Below, piece after piece: positions 61,475-64,000 of a stretch of DNA of 64,000 bases. Source of the DNA: an uncultured Senegalimassilia sp. (GTDB taxonomy: Bacteria > Actinomycetota > Coriobacteriia > Coriobacteriales > Eggerthellaceae); the NCBI RefSeq assembly GCF_934636665.1, contig NZ_CAKUAT010000013.1:7038-71037 (forward strand), in the 5' to 3' direction. A program made the translations under genes and the position numbers. A model generated the notes under the pieces. It made no database searches. It saw only the letters and a program-made list of their open reading frames with translations, and had not been told where the DNA came from. Within the stretch, counting starts at the first letter, position 1. Each line of letters opens with the position of its first letter.

Positions 61475-62588
61475 CTTTCGCCTCCCTCAAGGCCCTCATC
61501 GGGCTGTATTCGGCGCTGGCTTCGCGCTGTATGTTCAGGTCGGCCGCCATTTCCTGCTGCTTGTTCGGGAACAGGTGGGCGTAGCGCATGGTCACTTCGG
61601 TGCTCTCGTGTCCCATGCGGTCGGCGATGGCAAGCGCCGAGTAGCCGAGCTCGATGAGGAGGCTCACGTGGCTGTGGCGCAGGTCGTGGATGCGGATGGG
61701 CTCCATGCCGCATGCTTTGCAGCCGCGGTGCATCTCCGCGCGCAGGAAGCCCTTGGTATAGCGGAATATCCGCTCGTCCTCGGCGATGCCTCGAAGGCAC
61801 GCTAGGTAATCGCGCATCTCCTCGGCCAGGAACTCGGGCATCACGATGGTCCTCACCGATTTCCTGGTCTTCGGGGCGGTTATCACGTCCTCGCGGCCGA
61901 TGCGCTGGTAGGACTTCGTCACCGACACCGTGCGGCGAGCGAAGTCGAAGTCCCGGGGCGTTAGCGCCAGCAGCTCGCCCACGCGCAGGCCGCACCAGTA
62001 CAGGATCTCGAACGCCATGTGGGACACGGGCTTGTCGCGCAGCTCGCGGCTGAAGCGGAGGTACTCGTCCTTGGTCCAGAAGTTCATCTCGTCGGCGTTC
62101 TTCTCGCCGATCTTGCCGACCTTCTGCATGGGGTTGGATGCCAGGCCGTAGTGCCTCACCGCGTGGTTCATGATGGCGGAGAACTGGTTGCAGATGCTGT
62201 GCAGGTAGGTCGGGCTGAGCGGCAGGCCGTTGCTGGTCCGCAGCTCCATCAGCTCGTTTTCCCAGGCGATGACGTCCGTCGAGGCGATCTCGTTGATGGG
62301 CTTGGCCTCGAAGTAGGGCAGGATCTTCGTCTCGATCATCACGGCCTTTGTGTTCCAAGTGCTTCGGCGCAGGCGCGGGGAGACGTCCTCTCGGTAGACC
62401 CGGTAGAAGTCAGCGAAGGTCATGGTCGGCGCTCCCTCGATGCGTAGCAGGAAATCGTGCTCCCATCTTCGGGCGGCGCGCTCGCTGGTGAAGCCGCGCT
62501 TGGTCTTCTTGCACTGCTTGCCCTGCCAGTCGCGGTACCGGCACTGCACGTAATAGGTGCCCCGGGCTTTGTCCTTGCTAACCGACAT
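61464..62588 (-). CDS. int: Tyrosine site-specific integrase
   Basis: 374 aa. N-terminal arm-binding domain (KARGTYYVQCRYRDWQGKQCKKTKRGF, residues about 7-33), core-binding SAM-like domain (TFADFYRVYREDVSPRLRRSTWNTK, 57-81), and catalytic domain with Arg202 (CGLRVGE), His301 and Arg304 (HDLRHSH), His327 (RMGHES) and Tyr336 (MRYAHL). All catalytic residues are present, so it should be active. It would recombine the guaA core at both ends. Start at 62588 overlaps the excisionase gene by 11 nt. Confidence 0.93.
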   Translation of the reverse strand: MSVSKDKARGTYYVQCRYRDWQGKQCKKTKRGFTSERAARRWEHDFLLRIEGAPTMTFADFYRVYREDVSPRLRRSTWNTKAVMIETKILPYFEAKPINEIASTDVIAWENELMELRTSNGLPLSPTYLHSICNQFSAIMNHAVRHYGLASNPMQKVGKIGEKNADEMNFWTKDEYLRFSRELRDKPVSHMAFEILYWCGLRVGELLALTPRDFDFARRTVSVTKSYQRIGREDVITAPKTRKSVRTIVMPEFLAEEMRDYLACLRGIAEDERIFRYTKGFLRAEMHRGCKACGMEPIRIHDLRHSHVSLLIELGYSALAIADRMGHESTEVTMRYAHLFPNKQQEMAADLNIQREASAEYSPMRALREAKGDE

Positions 62589-62814
62589 TTCGGCCTCCCT
62601 TTTCCGCCGCAGGTTCGGCCTTGCTGCCGGCATCGCGGCCCTCCGCGCCGAAGAAGCGCTCCTCGAAGAAGCTGCGGCTGACCTTCCCCGGCACCACCAG
62701 GCAGCCGTTTTCCTGCATCTCCGCGTTGAGCTTTCGAATTACCTTGTAGGCGTACGCCCGGGACACGTTCAGCTGCTCGCACACCTCGTCCACGCCTATA
62801 AGCTTTGCGTTCAT
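62578..62814 (-). CDS. xis: Excisionase-like small HTH protein
   Basis: 78 aa. MNAKLIGVDEVCEQLNVSRAYAYKVIRKLNAEMQENGCLVVPGKVSRSFFEERFFG is the MerR-like HTH form typical of excisionases found next to integrases in integrative elements. The C-terminal 25 residues are polar. It overlaps int and is the first gene after the divergent operator region, so it would be made when the repressor is off. Confidence 0.8.
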   Translation of the reverse strand: MNAKLIGVDEVCEQLNVSRAYAYKVIRKLNAEMQENGCLVVPGKVSRSFFEERFFGAEGRDAGSKAEPAAEKGGRNVG

Positions 62815-62837
62815 CTCCGCTCCTTTCGTTTGGTTAC

Positions 62838-62929
62838 CTCACGTATCTGTGAGCTTTGATGTTGCCAACATAACCTCACGTTTATGTGATGTCAACAGAT
62901 TCTCGGAAAATTGCTCACGTTCTTGTGAG
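62838..62929. promoter_or_regulatory. Three palindromic operators of the element repressor
   Basis: CTCACGTATCTGTGAG (62838-62853), CTCACGTTTATGTGAT (62875-62890) and CTCACGTTCTTGTGAG (62914-62929) share the CTCACGT...TGTGAG palindrome and are 37 and 39 bp apart. They lie between divergent excisionase and repressor genes and overlap both promoters. Confidence 0.8.
62867..62895 (-). promoter_or_regulatory. Promoter of the excisionase-integrase-repA operon
   Basis: Minus strand TTGACA (62890-62895), a 17-bp spacer and TATGTT (62867-62872). The middle operator fills the spacer, so bound repressor should block it. Confidence 0.7.
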
Positions 62930-62939
62930 GTGTTAGAAT
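62911..62939 (+). promoter_or_regulatory. Promoter of the repressor gene
   Basis: Plus strand TTGCTC (62911-62916), a 17-bp spacer and TAGAAT (62934-62939). The third operator overlaps the -35 and spacer, indicating autoregulation. The leader to the GTG start is about 80 nt. Confidence 0.65.
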
Positions 62940-63025
62940 TGCGCCATTGCCGCTGCGTACCCCGGGCTGTTGCCGAGTGCCGCAGCGTACGTTCGACCAA
63001 CGAGTCCGCGAGAGGAGCCTCAACC

Positions 63026-63538
63026 GTGCTCAAGAAGAAAGAACCCTCGTCCTTGCTGGGCAGGCGAATCCGCGACCTGCGATTGAAGCGGTGCTGGACA
63101 CAGCGCGAAGCCGCAGAGAAGTCCTTCGTGACGGAGAGCGCGTTCCGCAGCTACGAGCTGGGCGACCGCATGCCCAAGCGCGAGATCATCGACCGCATAG
63201 CCAAGGCGTTCGGCGTCCGCAGCGAGTACCTGACCGCGCCGGAATTCCTGAACAGCACGGAGTTCTGCTACGCCTTGCTGCAGAGCGAGGAGGCCTTCCA
63301 CCTGAAGCCAGGGGTGGACGAGGCGGGGCTCGGCCACCTGAGCGTCGAGCCGATCGGGGATGCGAAAAGGATATCCGGGCTGCTCAACGAATGGAACAGG
63401 ATGCGCCAGAAACTCGACAGCAAAGAAATCACCCAGGCCGAATACGACGAGTGGAAGCAGACCTGGGACGATGGCGAAGATGCCCTCGAAGTGCTGAAAC
63501 GAGCCAGGCTGAGGGGTGGCACGGGGAACCGCGAGTGA
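63026..63538 (+). CDS. XRE-family element repressor
   Basis: 170 aa from a GTG start with GAGGAG upstream. HTH: SLLGRRIRDLRLKRCWTQREAAEKSFVTESAFRSYELGDRMPKREIIDRIAKAFGV (residues about 9-64). The C-terminal part (LLNEWNRMRQKLDSKEITQAEYDEWKQTW) is helical, with no LexA-type protease Ser-Lys pair visible, so induction would not be by RecA-driven self-cleavage. It is divergent from the excisionase with three operators between and probably keeps the element integrated. Confidence 0.85.
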   Translation: MLKKKEPSSLLGRRIRDLRLKRCWTQREAAEKSFVTESAFRSYELGDRMPKREIIDRIAKAFGVRSEYLTAPEFLNSTEFCYALLQSEEAFHLKPGVDEAGLGHLSVEPIGDAKRISGLLNEWNRMRQKLDSKEITQAEYDEWKQTWDDGEDALEVLKRARLRGGTGNRE

Positions 63539-63795
63539 GCAAGGCGATCGGCGCAGCCATTGGCGAAGGCTCGGCGTTTGTCTTCGAGAAGGTATATCTC
63601 GGCGAAATGAGCGCGAAGGACGTTGATGCGATCCGCGACTTCATGGAGCAGAAGCTGAACAGCGAGTTCGTCGGGAAAGTGACCGAGGTCATTGAGGGTT
63701 TCGCCAGCAGTGAGCAGGGCAAGAATTCTCTCAAAGATTTGGCTGGCAACCTGGTCAAGACGCTAGGCCCAAGCACTGGAAAAGCTTCCTCTTAA
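63535..63795 (+). CDS. Small protein co-translated with the repressor
   Basis: 86 aa from GTG at 63535, which overlaps the repressor stop (GTGA). Sequence VSKAIGAAIGEGSAFVFEKV then YLGEMSAKDVDAIRDFMEQKLN; Gly/Ala-rich N terminus, amphipathic helices after. No family recognised. Coupling suggests it modulates repressor activity or acts as an antirepressor partner; this is inference. Confidence 0.6.
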   Translation: MSKAIGAAIGEGSAFVFEKVYLGEMSAKDVDAIRDFMEQKLNSEFVGKVTEVIEGFASSEQGKNSLKDLAGNLVKTLGPSTGKASS

Positions 63796-63818
63796 GAGCA
63801 TCGGGAGTAATCTTGCTC

Positions 63819-63838
63819 GTGAGTGCAGAATGAGTGCA
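63819..63838. repeat. Putative right-arm integrase sites near attR
   Basis: GTGAGTGCA (63819-63827) and TGAGTGCA (63831-63838) are inverse complements, with one base changed, of the TGTACTCAC core repeated near attL. Opposed orientation at the two ends fits arm-type binding sites. Confidence 0.5.
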
Positions 63839-63921
63839 AGCGAATCTGATATCGAGTAGACGACAGAGCATGAAAGTACAGATAGAGACACGACGAGCTA
63901 TAACGGCCATCGAATTTCCAG

Positions 63922-63936
63922 TCGAGTGGGAGTAGG
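63922..63936 (+). other. attR core
   Basis: Exact copy of the 15-bp guaA end. In frame it reads V-E-W-E-stop at the end of a 21-codon frame (63870-63935). Sequence after 63936 should be the original downstream neighbour of guaA; the last 64 bases show no gene. Confidence 0.75.
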
Positions 63937-64000
63937 CCGATAGGGTTCTGACCTGCATTTTTGAGTGCCGCGCTGTGCCGCTGAGTTTCGTTTCGTACGA

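Larger units (their letters stand above)
56148..63936. mobile_element. Integrative (probably mobilizable) element in guaA, 7.8 kb
   Basis: Bounded by the direct repeat TCGAGTGGGAGTAGG. From the right: 86-aa gene and repressor (plus), operator region, then on the minus strand excisionase, tyrosine integrase, RHH protein, 72-aa protein, RepA-like ATPase, a 300-bp non-coding segment, and cargo (XRE, 544-aa protein, C5 methyltransferase). No relaxase, coupling protein, conjugation or phage structural genes are present, so transfer would need help. The 3' end of guaA is a documented insertion site for genomic islands. The cargo half is visibly AT-richer than core and host. Confidence 0.85.

Noticed and set aside
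56148..63936. Prophage
   Set aside because: No terminase, capsid, tail or lysis genes; content fits a small integrative element.
1..64000. tRNA, rRNA, tmRNA, RNase P or SRP RNA genes
   Set aside because: The longer gaps were read for their conserved landmarks and none was seen. A covariance search would be needed to be certain.

Overview
GC-rich bacterial chromosome carrying a complete division and cell-wall (dcw) cluster, a str/S10-type ribosomal cluster and, at the right end, a small integrated mobile element. Gene content, the mDAP-type MurE motif, the order ftsZ-pgeF-yggS-sepF-yggT-divIVA and the style of the integrase/excisionase/RepA module suggest a high-GC Gram-positive of the Coriobacteriia, most likely family Eggerthellaceae. 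That placement is by recognition, not by a search.

Region 1 (1-20,100, minus strand): one nearly gapless dcw cluster, transcribed mraZ, rsmH, ftsL, ftsI, murE, murF, mraY, murD, ftsW, murG, murC, murB, ftsQ, ftsZ, pgeF, yggS, sepF, yggT, divIVA (cut by the window edge). It holds lipid II synthesis from UDP-MurNAc to the flippase-ready lipid, the septal synthase pair FtsW/FtsI, the FtsZ ring and its SepF membrane anchor. mraZ has a promoter whose 17-bp spacer is made of GTGGG boxes, and ftsZ has its own promoter.

Region 2 (20,100-30,800): xerD, pyrG, a DUF1846 gene, murJ (lipid II flippase), nadK, a flavin reductase-rubredoxin fusion and rpmE. The xerD-mraZ and DUF1846-murJ gaps are long and contain phased or tandem short repeats. 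Region 3 (30,900-41,900, minus strand): a divergent trigger factor, a coiled-coil FtsX-type ABC transporter, and rpsL-rpsG-fusA-rpsJ-rplC-rplD-rplW behind two strong tandem promoters. The ribosomal operon stops at a strong hairpin after rplW, and rplB and tuf are not here.

Region 4 (41,900-56,160): metabolic and housekeeping genes: an M20 peptidase, a PQ-loop membrane protein, a LysR regulator, a Mn-dependent pyrophosphatase, a one-chain L-serine dehydratase, PcrA helicase, DAHP synthase with chorismate mutase, an AEC transporter, UppP and guaA.

Region 5 (56,148-63,936): a 7.8-kb integrative element in the 3' end of guaA, bounded by a 15-bp direct repeat. Its core (repressor, three-operator switch, excisionase, tyrosine integrase, RHH protein, RepA-like ATPase) is GC-rich like the host. 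Its cargo is visibly AT-richer: a leaderless XRE gene, an unrecognised 544-aa protein translationally coupled to it, and a cytosine-C5 DNA methyltransferase. This layout matches a controller-restriction-modification locus in which the nuclease candidate belongs to no family I recognise. It is the best candidate for an undescribed system in the window.
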